Assembly (NCBI RefSeq): GCF_047675955.1
Contig: NC_132904.1
Span: 83,023,447-83,087,446 of the forward strand
Length of the DNA: 64,000 bases
From: Chlorocebus sabaeus
Lineage: Eukaryota > Chordata > Mammalia > Primates > Cercopithecidae
Direction of reading: 5' to 3'
The translations under genes were made by a program, and so were the position numbers. Positions 1-10,952 of this stretch are shown here, piece after piece (positions within the stretch are counted from its first letter, which is position 1; each line of letters opens with the position of its first letter). A model generated the notes under the pieces. It worked only from the letters and a program-made list of their open reading frames with translations. It had not been told where the DNA came from and did no database searches.

Positions 1-325
1 CTATGGAATGAGGAAATAGGAGTTCAATTTGATTTTTTCCCTTAGGTCCCTTCTAGCTCTTAAATTTGCAGAAGATAAACAATTACTAAAATTTCTTATG
101 ATTTGTGCTCTCTGGTAAAAGCTAATCAAAACTGCTCTGATATTTAAATTCTTATGCTTGCCATCTTTTTATAAGAATAATTACATTTCCAGATTACCTA
201 TTTAGTTTTTTTATAGCTTTTTAGAAATGACATGTAAAATTGTTTTGGATAAGTCATTTGGCAGTTAATGAAAGATCCTATTTTAATTTTCTTGTGAATG
301 TAAATATATGTGTTTTCTTTTTTAG
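1..325 (+). other. HIKESHI: HIKESHI last intron (3' end)
   Basis: AT-rich sequence ending in a pyrimidine-rich tract and an AG acceptor at 324-325, directly before the recognised last coding exon of HIKESHI. No other feature seen in it. Confidence 0.85.
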
Positions 326-380
326 GTATGAAAACTTTCAAAGACGACTAGCACAGAACCCTCTCTTTTGGAAAACATAA
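326..380 (+). CDS. HIKESHI: HIKESHI, last coding exon (C-terminus of Hikeshi)
   Basis: The exon starts after the AG at 324-325. One base completes a split Trp codon, then 17 codons read YENFQRRLAQNPLFWKT and end at TAA (378-380). I recognise this as the conserved C-terminus of Hikeshi (formerly C11orf73; OPI10 family, about 197 residues). Hikeshi binds ATP-loaded HSP70 and carries it through nuclear pores during heat stress, independently of importin beta. Only the C-terminal tail is in the window; the beta-rich N-terminal domain lies upstream. The position about 35 kb before CCDC81 on the same strand fits the gene order I know for human 11q14.2. The exon looks intact. The call rests on the 17-residue match and on this gene order. 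Confidence 0.93.
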
Positions 381-935
381 TTTGAATAAAATAATTTTTA
401 ATGGATTCTGAAATTTGTCATGTTTTGAAGATAACTGACTCTATCTGAAAGTATGAAGTCAAAGGATCATGAAACCTAAGTGTAAAAACTGCTTAGTGAC
501 TGAAGCTTAATTAAAAATCTTTATTAAAAATTAAAAACATTGAAAAATGAAAATATGTTCATCATTAAAGACTTTTTTCCCCTTAAGCTTAAAATACTAT
601 TCAGGGGCAAAACATTTTGTTTTGGCTATGATTCATTTTTTTACTTAAAAATAAAGCCTATGCCCAACAGTAGTGTGCCAAGTACCATTGCATGTGTAAT
701 CATTCATTTATTGAAATGAAACAGTGGTTTGCCAGAGTAGTTAACTTTTCAATTACCTATCTCAAAATTTGGGAGACTTGAAAAACATATGAAATATACA
801 TTTTTAAATATGGAAAAATTGTTATCAGAGATTATTTCCTAAGATTGTCAGTTTTTCCAATTAATGCAGGTTGGCTGTCACTTTTTATATCTGCAGATTC
901 ATATGTGTTTAATAAAATTGCCATATTGGTGAGCT
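381..935 (+). other. HIKESHI: HIKESHI 3'UTR (end uncertain)
   Basis: AT-rich non-coding sequence after the stop codon. AATAAA hexamers lie at 385-390, 650-655 and 911-916. The first is only five bases after the stop and is an unlikely main signal. The second and third could give 3'UTRs of roughly 0.3 and 0.55 kb. The true end cannot be fixed from sequence. Confidence 0.6.
911..916 (+). terminator. HIKESHI: Candidate poly(A) signal of HIKESHI (AATAAA)
   Basis: Canonical AATAAA followed within 30 bases by T/G-rich sequence. A competing AATAAA lies at 650-655. Which one is used is inference. Confidence 0.4.
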
Positions 936-995
936 TTCATTTAATACTGGTAGGCATTTATGTGTAGAACATAGGATTCTTCTTGTTAATGGACG

Positions 996-1683
996 GTTAG
1001 TAGTTCATTTTTTGTTGATTACAACAATACCCAAAACTGGGTAATTTATTGACTTAATTTTTTTTTTTTTTAGATGAGGTTTTGCTCTCTTGTCCCAACT
1101 GGAGCGCAGTGGCGTGATCACAGCTTATTCCAGCCATGACCTCCTGGGCTCAAGTGCTCATCCTGCTTCAGCTTTCCATGTAGCTGGGACTGCAGACGTG
1201 CACCCCCACATCCAGCTAATTTTTTTGATGTTTTTGTTTTGTCTTACTGTGTTGCCCAGACTAGGCTCGAACTCCTGGGCTCAAGCAATCCTCCCACTTC
1301 AGCCTCCGAAAGTGCTGGGTTGGTAATTGATAAAGAAAAGGATTTTTTTTTTTTTTCCTACAATGATGGAGACTGAGAATTCCAAGGCCAAGGAGCTGCA
1401 GCTGGTGAGAGCCTTCTTACTGGTGGGGAAGAAACTCTGAAGAGTCATTAGGCAGTGCTACGTATCACACCGTGAGGGGGCTGAGCATGCTTTTGTGCCA
1501 GCTCAGGTCACTCTTCCTCTTCTTATAAAGCCACCAGTTCCCCTCCTGTGATGATAACTTATTAACCTTTGGGCAGAGCCCTCATGATCCAATCACCTCT
1601 TAAAGGCCCCACCTCTCAGTACTGCCACATTGGGGTTAAAATTTCAACGTAAGTTTTGGAAGCAACAGATACTCAAACCATAG
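996..1683 (-). repeat. MaLR-type LTR (MLT1/MST-like), split by an Alu
   Basis: Antisense MaLR LTR motifs ('actgggtaattta' before the Alu; 'tgatccaatcacctcttaaaggccccacctc' class motif near 1587-1617; 'actcaaaccatagca' at the end). It is diverged, and an older Alu interrupts it at about 1055-1322. Confidence 0.6.
1055..1322 (-). mobile_element. AluJ-like, antisense
   Basis: T-run, then the antisense Alu order: right-arm start, 'gctgggactgcag', mid T-run, 'cagcctccgaaagtgctgg'. High divergence suggests an old AluJ. The 78-residue open frame in it is typical of Alu and is not a gene. Confidence 0.85.
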
Positions 1684-3795
1684 CAATTTGTTCAATCATG
1701 AGACTTGGCAATGGCTACACAAGTGTTTAATACTCTGCACAGAAAACATCAGCTAATTGCAATATAATTTCCAGAAGCAAAATGATTGTTCATGTACCAC
1801 AACTTGTATCTAGGACCTAGATTGCCAAACCCAAGCTGAAAAAACGTCCTGAAGTTCAACTGTGCCTCTTCTACAGAGTCAGGTAGCCTCTTCCCAGTGA
1901 TTTTTGTAGTGATACAACAGGAAGTACTAAGTAAACACAAACTATTCCTTGGTTTGCTAAGAAATCAAAAGAATATATGATGATTCATGGTAATCTTGCG
2001 TAGTGCATTTGAACTAGTTTCTTGGGCTTCCAGAGCAGATGATGGGAGTGAAATTTTGGGCCACATTTTCTAGTAGTATGACTTTTAGAACAGTATCTTG
2101 CACAGTATGCATAAGGAGTCATCACTTCTGGGAGCTTTCCTGAGTAGCCTATACCTGCCTCATTTTGGAAGTTTCTGGTTATTCTCGGAGACACGTGATA
2201 TGCTGGAAAGAAAAGAGCTTTAAATATCTGAACATCTAACAATTACTCTATATATATAAGGTAGGTTTGTGTACAGGAGGCAGGTAGAAACCTGGTGTTG
2301 ACATAAGTAATGACTAACGGGTTACAGAAGATACTAGGAATATAAATATTTATCACAACAGGGGTGAGCCAAGAATTATTTCCTTGAAGTGGACATATTC
2401 TCAGAGGAGTTAAATGGTTCCCACAGAGAAGTCTGGAAAATCTGGAGAAAACTGACTAGTGCCGTGAGGATAGCTCCAGCATTTGTCCCCTGCCTTGGTG
2501 AGCTTGATTCTGTCTGCTGACAGTGCTGTAATGATTGTAGCAGAAGTATGTTTGTTTAATTAAGATGAAGATCCAGTTTTTACAAGAATGAAGACTGAGG
2601 TTAAGGATAAGAAGAAAATTGAAATGTCGAAAGGGACCTGTAGGAATTAATTGGCCTCCTCAAGAATTTAAAGTAAAAACATTATATATTAATTATGGTG
2701 GAATTTGAAAGATTCAGGGAGTAGCTATGGTTTGAGAAAACTGCTCAAAAGTCTTGCATTTCTTAAGGTGGCCAAAAAAACACCATAAAGAATTAAGTAT
2801 AAAATGATAAATGTGAGAGAATATTGAGAAACTGTTAGGCAATCTCTAGGGAGTACCAAATTGTATAAGCAGAAGAGGGATAAGCAAAGGTATCAGAAAA
2901 TTAATCTTCCTTGTTGCCTTGTAGTCTTCCTTGTTGCCATGCTGTCTCCTTTGTATTGTCATTTATTTGATTTGAGGGACTTGATTAGTAGTTTTCCACC
3001 AAAGATGTTGGCTTCTGGAGGATTCCTAAGAATCACTGGTTTAAGGTCTCCTGATGGAGTGGTTGTCTAGCTGTCTGAGAAGGTACTTGTCATTTAGTTG
3101 GGAAACATAAACCCAGTGATCATCATCTTGGAGTTTACTGCCATGCTAGTTGTTATAGTATCTGCTAAGCTAATTTTTCACTGAGGCCAGTTTTTCCCTG
3201 ATGTCTCTTCCAGAATACTAAGTTTGCTGATAGTTGAGGATGTTGCAGAAAATGATGTTTTTCTAGATTGGAGAAGAGTGGAATCCACTATTGAGGAACA
3301 ATACAATTTATAAAAAATGATTATGAGAGTACAACATATTATGGACAGCATACAGTGACAATTCTCTTGGTCTGTAATCTCAGAAAGTGTATCTTTTTGT
3401 AGACAGTTATTGTGTTAGTGTTTACAGGAGCATGAGTGTGTTTCATTTTACCTGAAATGAAACACTGAAACATTTTTATCAACAAATTTTACCTGTGCAT
3501 AATTAACGTGAGAAAGCTAATCTCTTGATTTGTTTTCTTTTTTTCTTTTAAGTTTGATTTTTTTATTTTTAAAAAAAACCTCTTAAAATGGTTTGGGATT
3601 AATTACAATTTGTAGAGTGCCAAACAAACCTAATTTTTCCTATTGTCTTTTCTTCCACAATGTGAAGGAAACCTGAAGAGTTCAGGCATAAAAGACATCT
3701 TCATAAGTCTTACTATGCCTGAATTTGGGAAAGGCGAAAATTACAAAGAGTTGTCAGAGGAGACAAGATACAAATATTAGTCAAAAATATATAAA
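1684..3795. other. Intergenic stretch, nothing recognised
   Basis: AT-rich DNA between HIKESHI and CCDC81. Short open frames on both strands lack any recognisable domain. Possibly very old repeats, but none that I can name. Confidence 0.5.
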
Positions 3796-3796
3796 G

Positions 3797-4086
3797 GCGG
3801 CTGGGCACAGTGGCTCACACCTGTAATCCCAGGATTTTTGGAGGCCGAGGTGGGCAGATAACTTGAGGCCGGGAGTTCAAGACCAGCCCAGCCAACATGG
3901 CAAAATGCCATCTTTACAAAAAATATAAAAATTAGCCGGGCATGGTGGCACATGCTTGTACTCCCAGCTACTCAGGAGGCTGAGGCAGGAGAATCAGAAT
4001 TGCTTGAATCTGGGGGGCGAAGATTGTAGTAAGCCAAGATCACGCCACTGCACTCTGGCCTCGGCAACAGAGTGAGGCTCTGTCTC

Positions 4087-4114
<28 letters not shown>
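3797..4114 (+). mobile_element. Alu (AluS-like), sense, with long A-tail
   Basis: Full Alu from 'ggctgggcacagtggctcac' to a pure A run at 4087-4114, which passes directly into a TA/GA microsatellite. Confidence 0.9.

Positions 4115-4160
<46 letters not shown>
4115..4160. repeat. (TA)n(GA)n microsatellite on an Alu tail
   Basis: About 10 TA units (4115-4133) followed by about 13 GA units (4134-4160), growing out of the Alu A-tail. Likely length-polymorphic. Confidence 0.95.
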
Positions 4161-4754
4161 TCTCAAAGGCAAGAAATGGTCTCAGTTGATATCTATATTC
4201 AGCATACTAGTGAAAATAGTACTATTTATCATCTGTGTCCAGTGGATCCATTTTTTAAAATGCTTTTAAGCTACTTTTTGAATAATTTACTGAAGAATAA
4301 AGAGATATAAAATAACCTTATTAGTAATTTTAAATAATGAGAAGCATAGATCATGTTATTTTCATAGTTTTGATAATATATGGTCCTGAGATGAGCAATA
4401 TCTTAATGTAACTACTCATCAGCTGTCATACATGAACCTGGAACATATTACTCTTGTACATGCTCGTTCTAGGTTTCAAATACATCTCTAATATCTTCTA
4501 TCTTATCATGACTTTCTAGTCCTTCTTATGCTTGCAGCATCAACATGCAATACTTGAAGAATTAGTTGAAAATTGACAACTCATAATTTTGTATAATGGA
4601 GGACAGCTGTCTTCTTAGCTCCATAGTTGTAAAACCTTTTTATTTTAGATTTATAGCCAGCAATGAAATGTTCAAAGATTTTTTATTTCTGTATATTCTG
4701 TATTTTTTCATCATTTTTATATACACACCTATTTTCAGAATTTGTCTGGTTTTT
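4161..4754. other. Intergenic stretch, nothing recognised
   Basis: AT-rich DNA without a gene or a repeat that I can name. Confidence 0.4.
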
Positions 4755-5060
4755 TGATGGGCGTGGTGGCTCATGCCTGTAATCCCGGCACTTCCGGGAG
4801 GCCAAGGCAGCTGGCTCACTTCAGATCAGGAGTTCGAGACCAGCCTGGCCAACATGTTGCAACCCCATCTCTACTAAAAATGCAAAAAAATTAGCTGGGC
4901 ATGGTGGCACATGCCTGTAATTCCAGCTACTTGGGAAGCTGAGGTAGGAGAATTGCTTGACCCCAGGAGGCAGAGGCTGCAGTGAGCCAAGATCATGCTA
5001 TGGCACTCCAGCCTCGGTGACAGAATGAGACTCTGTCTCAAAAAAAAAAAAAAAAAAAAA
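4755..5060 (+). mobile_element. Alu (AluS-like), sense
   Basis: Both arms present, from 'gggcgtggtggctcatgcc' to 'gactctgtctc' and a 20-base A-tail. Confidence 0.9.
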
Positions 5061-5133
5061 GAAATTAAATAATTTAATTTTTAAAAGAGTTATTGACATA
5101 TAATTCACATTCCATACAGTTAACCCATTTAAA

Positions 5134-5258
5134 GAGCCAGGTGCAGTGGTGCACAGCTGTAATCTCAGCTACTCTGGAGCCTGAAGTGAGAGGATTGCTC
5201 GAGCCCAGGAATTCAAGACCAGCCTGGGCAACATAGCGGGGACCTTGTCTCAATTGAA
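5134..5258 (+). mobile_element. Alu monomer-like element (FLAM-type)
   Basis: Single Alu-arm sequence ('ccaggtgcagtggtgcac' to 'gaccagcctgggcaacatag') without a second arm. Fits a free left Alu monomer or a strongly deleted Alu. Confidence 0.6.
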
Positions 5259-5500
5259 TGAATGAATGCTTTTTAGTTTAGTCTCAGGGTTGTGCAAATG
5301 TCATCACAATCTAATTTTTGTTCCTCCAAAAGGAGCCTCTTACCCATTAGTAGTTAATCCCTATCTCCCAACTTCTAATATCCCTAAGCCACCACTAATC
5401 TACTTTTTGTCTCTGGATTTGCCTTTTCTGGATATTTTATATAAATGGAACCATACAGAGTGGTATTTTGTGACTGGCTTCCTTCACTTAGCATGTTTTC
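5259..5500 (-). repeat. Old L1 fragment, antisense (probable)
   Basis: Phrases such as 'tataaatggaaccatacagagtggtattttgtgactggcttccttcactta' class (5440-5492) recur in antisense 3' parts of old L1 elements, and similar text occurs near 28050 and 37540 in this window. Confidence 0.5.
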
Positions 5501-5615
5501 AAGATGGGGTTTCACTGTGTTAGCCAGGATGGTCTGGATCTCCTGACCTCGTGATCCGCCCATCTCGGCCTCCCAAAGTGCTGGGATTACAGGCTTGAGC
5601 CACTGCACCCCAGCC
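5500..5615 (-). mobile_element. Alu fragment, antisense
   Basis: Only the left-arm part is present ('gatggggtttcactgtgttagccagg' class to 'cactgcacccc'). Truncated. Confidence 0.85.
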
Positions 5616-5775
5616 TGAATATGCACATTCTTTTGTGTGTGAATATCCAGTTGTCCCAAAATCATTTGTTGAACTGTTAGTCTACATTTGAACCATATCA
5701 AGTTAATTTTGGTGCACAAACATAAAAGATAAAAGAATATGTGACTAGGATTATTAGGTATTTTAGTCCTTCCAA

Positions 5776-5880
5776 ATTAGTATTTTAGCTTTTTAAAAAA
5801 ATGACTTAATATTATTTTATGAAGTATTTTAGCTTTTTAAAAAATTAGTATTTTAGCTTTTTAAAAAAATGACTTAATAT
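5776..5880 (+). repeat. Local duplication with 68-base period
   Basis: A 37-base stretch at 5776-5812 recurs exactly at 5844-5880, and a partial copy (5823-5844) lies between them. Confidence 0.95.
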
Positions 5881-6145
5881 GTCAAAATGCTTAGTGATAG
5901 AAGAAATCTTTGTTATCTCACCAGAGATAGCTCTGCTGTTTTATCAGAAAGAAAATCCAGATTATAGTTTTACTCCTGTTACTTGTCATATGTAGTAATG
6001 GCTTCATAAGCCTTTCTTCCTGTGAATACATCCATCACATTTAACCAACTTCATCAAAAATTTTGACACACTTATTGATCCTTTCCAACCCCTAACTTGT
6101 CAAATATAGTTTACTCCTCAGAACTTCTACACTTTCTGAATACTT

Positions 6146-6419
6146 TTTTTCTGAGACGAAGTCTCACTCTGTCGCCCAGACTGGAGTGCAGTGGCGTGAT
6201 CTCGGCCCTCCTGAGTTCAAGCGATTCTCCTGCCTCAGCCTCCTGAGTAGCTAGGATTACAGGCATCTGCCATCATGCCTGGCTACTTTTTGTATTTTTG
6301 GTAGAGATGGGGTTTCACCATGTTGGCCAGGCTGGTGTCGAACTCCTGACCTCAAGTGATCCGCCCTCCTCGGCCTCCCAAAGTGCTGGGATTACAGATG
6401 TGAACTACCGTGCCTGGCC
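6146..6419 (-). mobile_element. Alu (AluS-like), antisense
   Basis: Antisense Alu from 'tttttttctgagacgaagtc' to 'accgtgcctggcc'. The usual 'tcactgcaacctc' segment is deleted after 'atctcggc'. Confidence 0.9.
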
Positions 6420-7235
6420 TTAATATTCTTAAGTTTAAAAATACTCTTCTATGCTAGCAAAACCAGACTCTCCTTTAGGTAAAGTAATTCTTTTTTACCT
6501 AAATAAAACCATTCATTACCTTGCATACACATCCCCTTTCCTACCCACATTTAAAAAATATCTTTTCAAAACAAATATTCACATCAACATAAAGCCATCT
6601 ATACATCCTTTTTAACCTGGTAGCTAATGGCTACACCAGTTATTAAAGCACATATGTCATAAAATTGTCCAATTTTCCAAGGTTACTTATGAAAGAAAAT
6701 AATATTCATATCCTTAAAGTTAACTGAGGATCTGGAAATCACAAATGAAGCAGACACAGGAAGTTCTTATGGTTGTAGCATAAGAATTAAACAAATTTAG
6801 ACTCTTTTAAAAGACATTTGTTATAATTCCATTTTGTTAAACACGACTTGAGCTTTTTGTAATAATAAATAATTTGTGGAAAAGAGATAACTCTTAAAAC
6901 CTACATAAAAATTTAAGTTTAAATATGGAATAAAAGTCATTTATATACATTTTCTGGCTTAAACATTCATTAAAGCAGTTTCATGACCTGCTATTTCTCC
7001 TTTTCCATTTAGAGCCTGTGGTGGACAGATATGTATGAGATATATGAGACGTCACTAAATTCAGGTTTTTTGTGTGTTTAATTGATCAAAAACTAACATT
7101 TCTAAGCAAGAACAGAAGTTTTCTTAGATCTCAATAATATTAGCCAATTGGCTTTATTTTCCCAAAGACACAAAATAAGAAAAAATTATGTGAGCGTCTT
7201 TTTTTTTTCTTCAGTGATGCATAGAGAACCGCAAA
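6420..7235. other. Intergenic stretch, nothing recognised
   Basis: AT-rich sequence without gene or nameable repeat. Confidence 0.4.
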
Positions 7236-7480
7236 ATTGTATTATAGTGTAGTGGTTAAGGTTATGGCCTCTAGAGTCAGGCAGCTTATGTTCAAAATTT
7301 GGCTGTACCATTTACTTACTGTTTTGCCCTTATCAAGTTACTTCTTCGCCTCTCTGTGTCATAGTTTCTTCATCTGTAAAATGAAGTGACCACAGTATAT
7401 ATCTTTGAAGCTTGTTATAAGGAATAAATTTACATGAAACTTCTAGAATAATGCCTGATACATTCTTAGTGCTAAGTATT
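7236..7480 (+). repeat. MIR element
   Basis: Shows the MIR layout: 'tagtggttaagg...ctagagtcagg', then 'tcatctgtaaaatg' and the decayed 3' end 'aatgcctgatacat'. An ancient mammalian SINE. Confidence 0.8.
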
Positions 7481-7738
7481 GGAAATCAGATTGTTGAAGT
7501 ATATCATATTTGATATCAGCCAGGGTCACTCACTGGCCAAGTAACCTACCACATACCAGCATCAAAGATCAATTAAAATTCTCATATTCCTTTGGGGCTT
7601 CTTTTGAATGATAAAATGTCTGATAACTATTTGTACACTAGGTATGTATTATACTTCTAAAAGCCTAAAGAGAACTGCATAAACAATAGGGTTGCATAGT
7701 ATAACAAAGCATTTGTTTCTTGTTTGGAATTTTATTTT

Positions 7739-7969
7739 TTGAGATGGAGTCTCACTCTGTTGCCGAGGCTGGAGTGCAGTGGCATGATCTTGGCTCACTG
7801 CAACCTCCACTTCCTGGGTTCAAGCAATTCTCGTGCCTCAGCCTCCTGAGTAGCTGGGATTATAGGCATGAGTCACCACACCCAGCTAATTTTTGTATTT
7901 TTAGTAAAACGGGGTTTCACCATGATGGCCAGGCTGGTCTCAACTCCTGATCTGGCTGCCTCGGCCGCA
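7739..7969 (-). mobile_element. 5'-truncated Alu, antisense, with perfect 21-base TSD
   Basis: Alu right arm and part of the left arm, cut off in the left arm after an internal deletion. A 21-base direct repeat (7718-7738 and 7970-7990) brackets it exactly, so it is a complete target-primed insertion and not a later deletion remnant. Confidence 0.92.
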
Positions 7970-8401
7970 TCTTGTTTGGAATTTTATTTTGTTGTGGCTT
8001 GGGTACTTGGAGTTTGGGAAAAAATGAAAAAGACAGTGGAGACAAAAATCCTTCAAAAGCCGAGGGTCACTAGGGAGAAACTTAAAAGGAAGAATAGACA
8101 ATCTGAATAGGACTATATCTATTAAAGAAATGGCATCAATAGTTAACCTTCCCAAACAGAAAGCACTAGGTAGGCCCAGATAGGTTTGCTGGTGAATTCT
8201 ACCGAACATTTAAGGAAGAAATTTTTCCAATTCTCTACAATATCTTTCAGAAGATAGAAAGAGAGGGAGTCCTTCCTTCCTAACTCATTCTATGAAAAAC
8301 TAGGACCTAAAAGTAGTCAAATTATGAGTAGAAGAATTTTACTTTAAAAGTGAAAAATTATTTTTAAATGAAAGAACATGGTCAAAAATAAAAATACAAC
8401 C

Positions 8402-8666
8402 CTGGCTGGTCACAGTGGCTCATATCTATAATCCCAACACTTTGGGAGGTATAGGCAAGAGGATCATTTGAGCCCAGGAGTTTGAGACCAACATGGTGAG
8501 ACCCTGTCTCTACAAAAAATAAAATAGCCAGGGATGGTGGCATGTGCCTCTGGTCCCCGCTACCTGGGAGGCTGAGGTAGGAGGATTGCCTGAGCCCAGG
8601 AGATTGAGGCTGCAGTGAGCCGTATTTGCAACACTGCGCTCCAGCCTGAGTGCTAGAGCAAAAACC
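8402..8666 (+). mobile_element. AluJ-like, sense
   Basis: Diverged Alu from 'ggctggtcacagtggctcat' to 'gctccagcctgagtgctagagc'; A-tail largely decayed. Confidence 0.85.
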
Positions 8667-8957
8667 TAAGAAAAAAGCAACCCTGAACTACCATTTTAAA
8701 TTAAATAAGCCTCCAAAATTTTTTTTACCATCTCCTCAAGCATTTATCATTTCTTTGTGTCAGGAACATTCCAATTTCACTTTCAGATATTTTAAAATAT
8801 ACAATAAATTATTGTTGACAAAGTAGTTACCCTGTTTTTGCTATCACATACAGATCTTATTAATTCTTTCCATCTTTTTTATACTCGTTAACCATCCCTA
8901 CCTTCTTTCTGCTCAGTTTTTCTGTGAACCTAAAACTGCTCTTAAAAATAGTCTATT

Positions 8958-9263
8958 GGCCGGTCGCGGTGGCTCAAGCCTGTAATCCCAGCACTTTGGA
9001 AGGCCGAGACGGGCGGATCACGAGGTCAGGAGATTGAGACCATCCTGGCTAACACGGTGAAACCCCGTCTCTACTAAAAAGTACAAAAAACTAGCCGGGC
9101 GAGGTGGCGGGCACCTGTAGTCCCAGCTACTCGGGAGGCTGAGGCAGGGGAATGACGTGAACCCGGGAGGCGGAGCTTGCAATGAGCCAAGATTGCGCCA
9201 CTGCACTCCAGCCTGGGTGACAGAGCAGACTCCGTCTCAAAAAAAAAAAAAAAAAAAAAAAAA
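8958..9263 (+). mobile_element. AluY-type, sense, AluYR-like bases
   Basis: Little-diverged Alu with 'gatcacgaggtcaggagat' and 'ctaacacggtgaaaccccg' (AluY features) and a 25-base A-tail. 'ggctcaagcctgtaatccc' and 'actagccgggcgaggtggc' resemble the Old World monkey AluYR series as I remember it. Subfamily assignment needs an alignment. Confidence 0.85.
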
Positions 9264-9727
9264 GTTTATTAAAAAAAGAAAAAAAGAAAAGAAGAACGTT
9301 TGTGGTGAAACGACTGAACCATTGGGCTTTTATCAGGTTTTTTCAGCCATGTAAAAGTAGGTTTGCATCCATTGACAGATGAATGAATAAACAAAATGTA
9401 GTATATACATACAATGAAATTATCACTCAACCTTAAAAAGGAAGGAATTTCTGACACATGCTACATGTAAGATACACAAATGAAATTAAAATGACTTTAC
9501 AAAATAATTATGCTATTTTTTAATTGATGTTTTTCCTAGAGAACTTGGAAGGCCTTTGATTATTTTTATTGGCTTTTACATTTATTTCACAAAAATTCAA
9601 AAAAACTTTTTAGTATCTGAATTGTGAAGTACAATTATGTGTACATTTAAAAGTAAAATAGCATTTTATAATTTTTAAATGCCATTACTGTTTTATGCCT
9701 GTGCTTTTGTCAGTTTCTCGGTCAAAC
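9264..9727. other. Intergenic stretch; possible old L1 scrap
   Basis: 'gcatccattgacagatgaatgaataaacaaaatgtagtatatacatacaatg' class text at 9364-9416 resembles the 3' end of L1 ORF2 in sense. The rest is AT-rich and not identified. Confidence 0.4.
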
Positions 9728-10429
9728 TGTTACAGTAGGTGGCTAGTCAGGCATGAGCAGGGCAGGAGAGGGCTTCGCCTGACCAAGTATGTCAGGCAAC
9801 CACGAGATGATGGTCAAGGCGTTATTAACTCTCTCTGAAGTAATAATTGGTCACAGCCAGCACCAGGGAAAGTCAGTCTCCCTATAGATAGAAAAAAACT
9901 GAAACTGGTGATCGGTACCTTCCCACTAGGATCTCAGGAGCTGAGCAGATGGGCTCAAGTTTGTGCATTGACAGGTGAAATGGCGGGGTTTAACTGGTAT
10001 GTGACCTTCTGGGGGCATTCCACCAGTAAAGGGAAGAACGCCTCAGGTGAGCATGCCTACAACTCCAATAAGAACGCTGCACATGCTCACCTCCCAAGTG
10101 CTGGCAGGCCACTGTGCATGCGGCAACCCACCCTAACGGAAGAATCAGGAGAGAAGGGATGCAAGACCCTGAAAGTATGCCAGCATATAAAACCCCAAGT
10201 CAAAAGGTCAAAGTGCACACTTGTCCTTCAAGTTGCCCACTTGGCCTTCTGCCAAGTGTTCTTTCCTTCCTTTTGTTCTTGCTCTAAAGCTTTTTAATAA
10301 ACTTTCACTCCTGCCCTAAAACTTGCCTTGGTTTCTCCTTCTACTTCATGCTCCACAGTCAAATTCTTTCTTCTGAGGAGGCAAGAGTTGAGGTTGCTGC
10401 AGACCTGTCTAGATTCGTCACCTGTAACA
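9728..10429 (+). repeat. Solo LTR of an endogenous retrovirus, family not named
   Basis: Bounded by the inverted termini TGTTACAG (9728-9735) and CTGTAACA (10422-10429). Flanks aaac/aaat fit a decayed 4-base target duplication. A TATA-like 'catataaaa' near 10183 and an AATAAA at about 10299-10304 sit in the usual LTR order. The 129-residue open frame inside it (9908-10297) has no known domain and is not supported as a gene. No internal viral genes adjoin it. Confidence 0.75.
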
Positions 10430-10514
10430 AAATGGTTTGCTTATGTGATGATGATTATTCTCAATAATGACAAGCCCAAATTACAACTGACCATTTTGTC
10501 ACAACTGATTATTT

Positions 10515-10806
10515 GTTTGTTTTTGAGATAGGGTCTTGCTCTGTTGCCCAGGCTGGAGTACAGTAGTGCAGTCTCAGCTCACTGCAACTTCTGCCTCCCA
10601 GGTTCAAGGGATTCTCCTGCCTCAGCCTCCCAAGTAGCTGGGATTACAGCTGTGTGCTACTACACCCAACTAATTTTTGTACTTTTAGTAGAGATGGGGT
10701 TTCAACATGTTGGCCAGGCTGGTCTCGAACTCCTGACCTCAAGTGATCCACTTGCCTCAGCCTCCCAAAGTGCTGGGATTACAGGCATGAGCCACTGTGC
10801 CTGGCC
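10515..10806 (-). mobile_element. Alu (AluS-like), antisense
   Basis: Complete antisense Alu flanked by 'acaactgattattt' at 10501-10514 and again right after it (10807-10820). Confidence 0.92.
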
Positions 10807-10952
10807 ACAACTGATTATTTTGTTAGAGCCTGACCCAGAGAATCCATTACCAGTTTTAGTTCTGTAGGTTTTTTCTTTAATCTCCTGTTTTCATGAACTT
10901 CATCAAATACCTAATTGAGCACTGAGGTTCAGTCCCAACAAATGTTTGATGC

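Noticed and set aside
9908..10297. 129-codon open frame
   Set aside because: It sits wholly inside an ERV LTR and matches no retroviral protein or other domain; chance frame.
10544..10867. Open frames rich in 'PRLECSG', 'SASQVAGI' and 'FLVEMGFHHVGQAG' text, here and at many other sites
   Set aside because: These are the standard translations of Alu sequence and not proteins.
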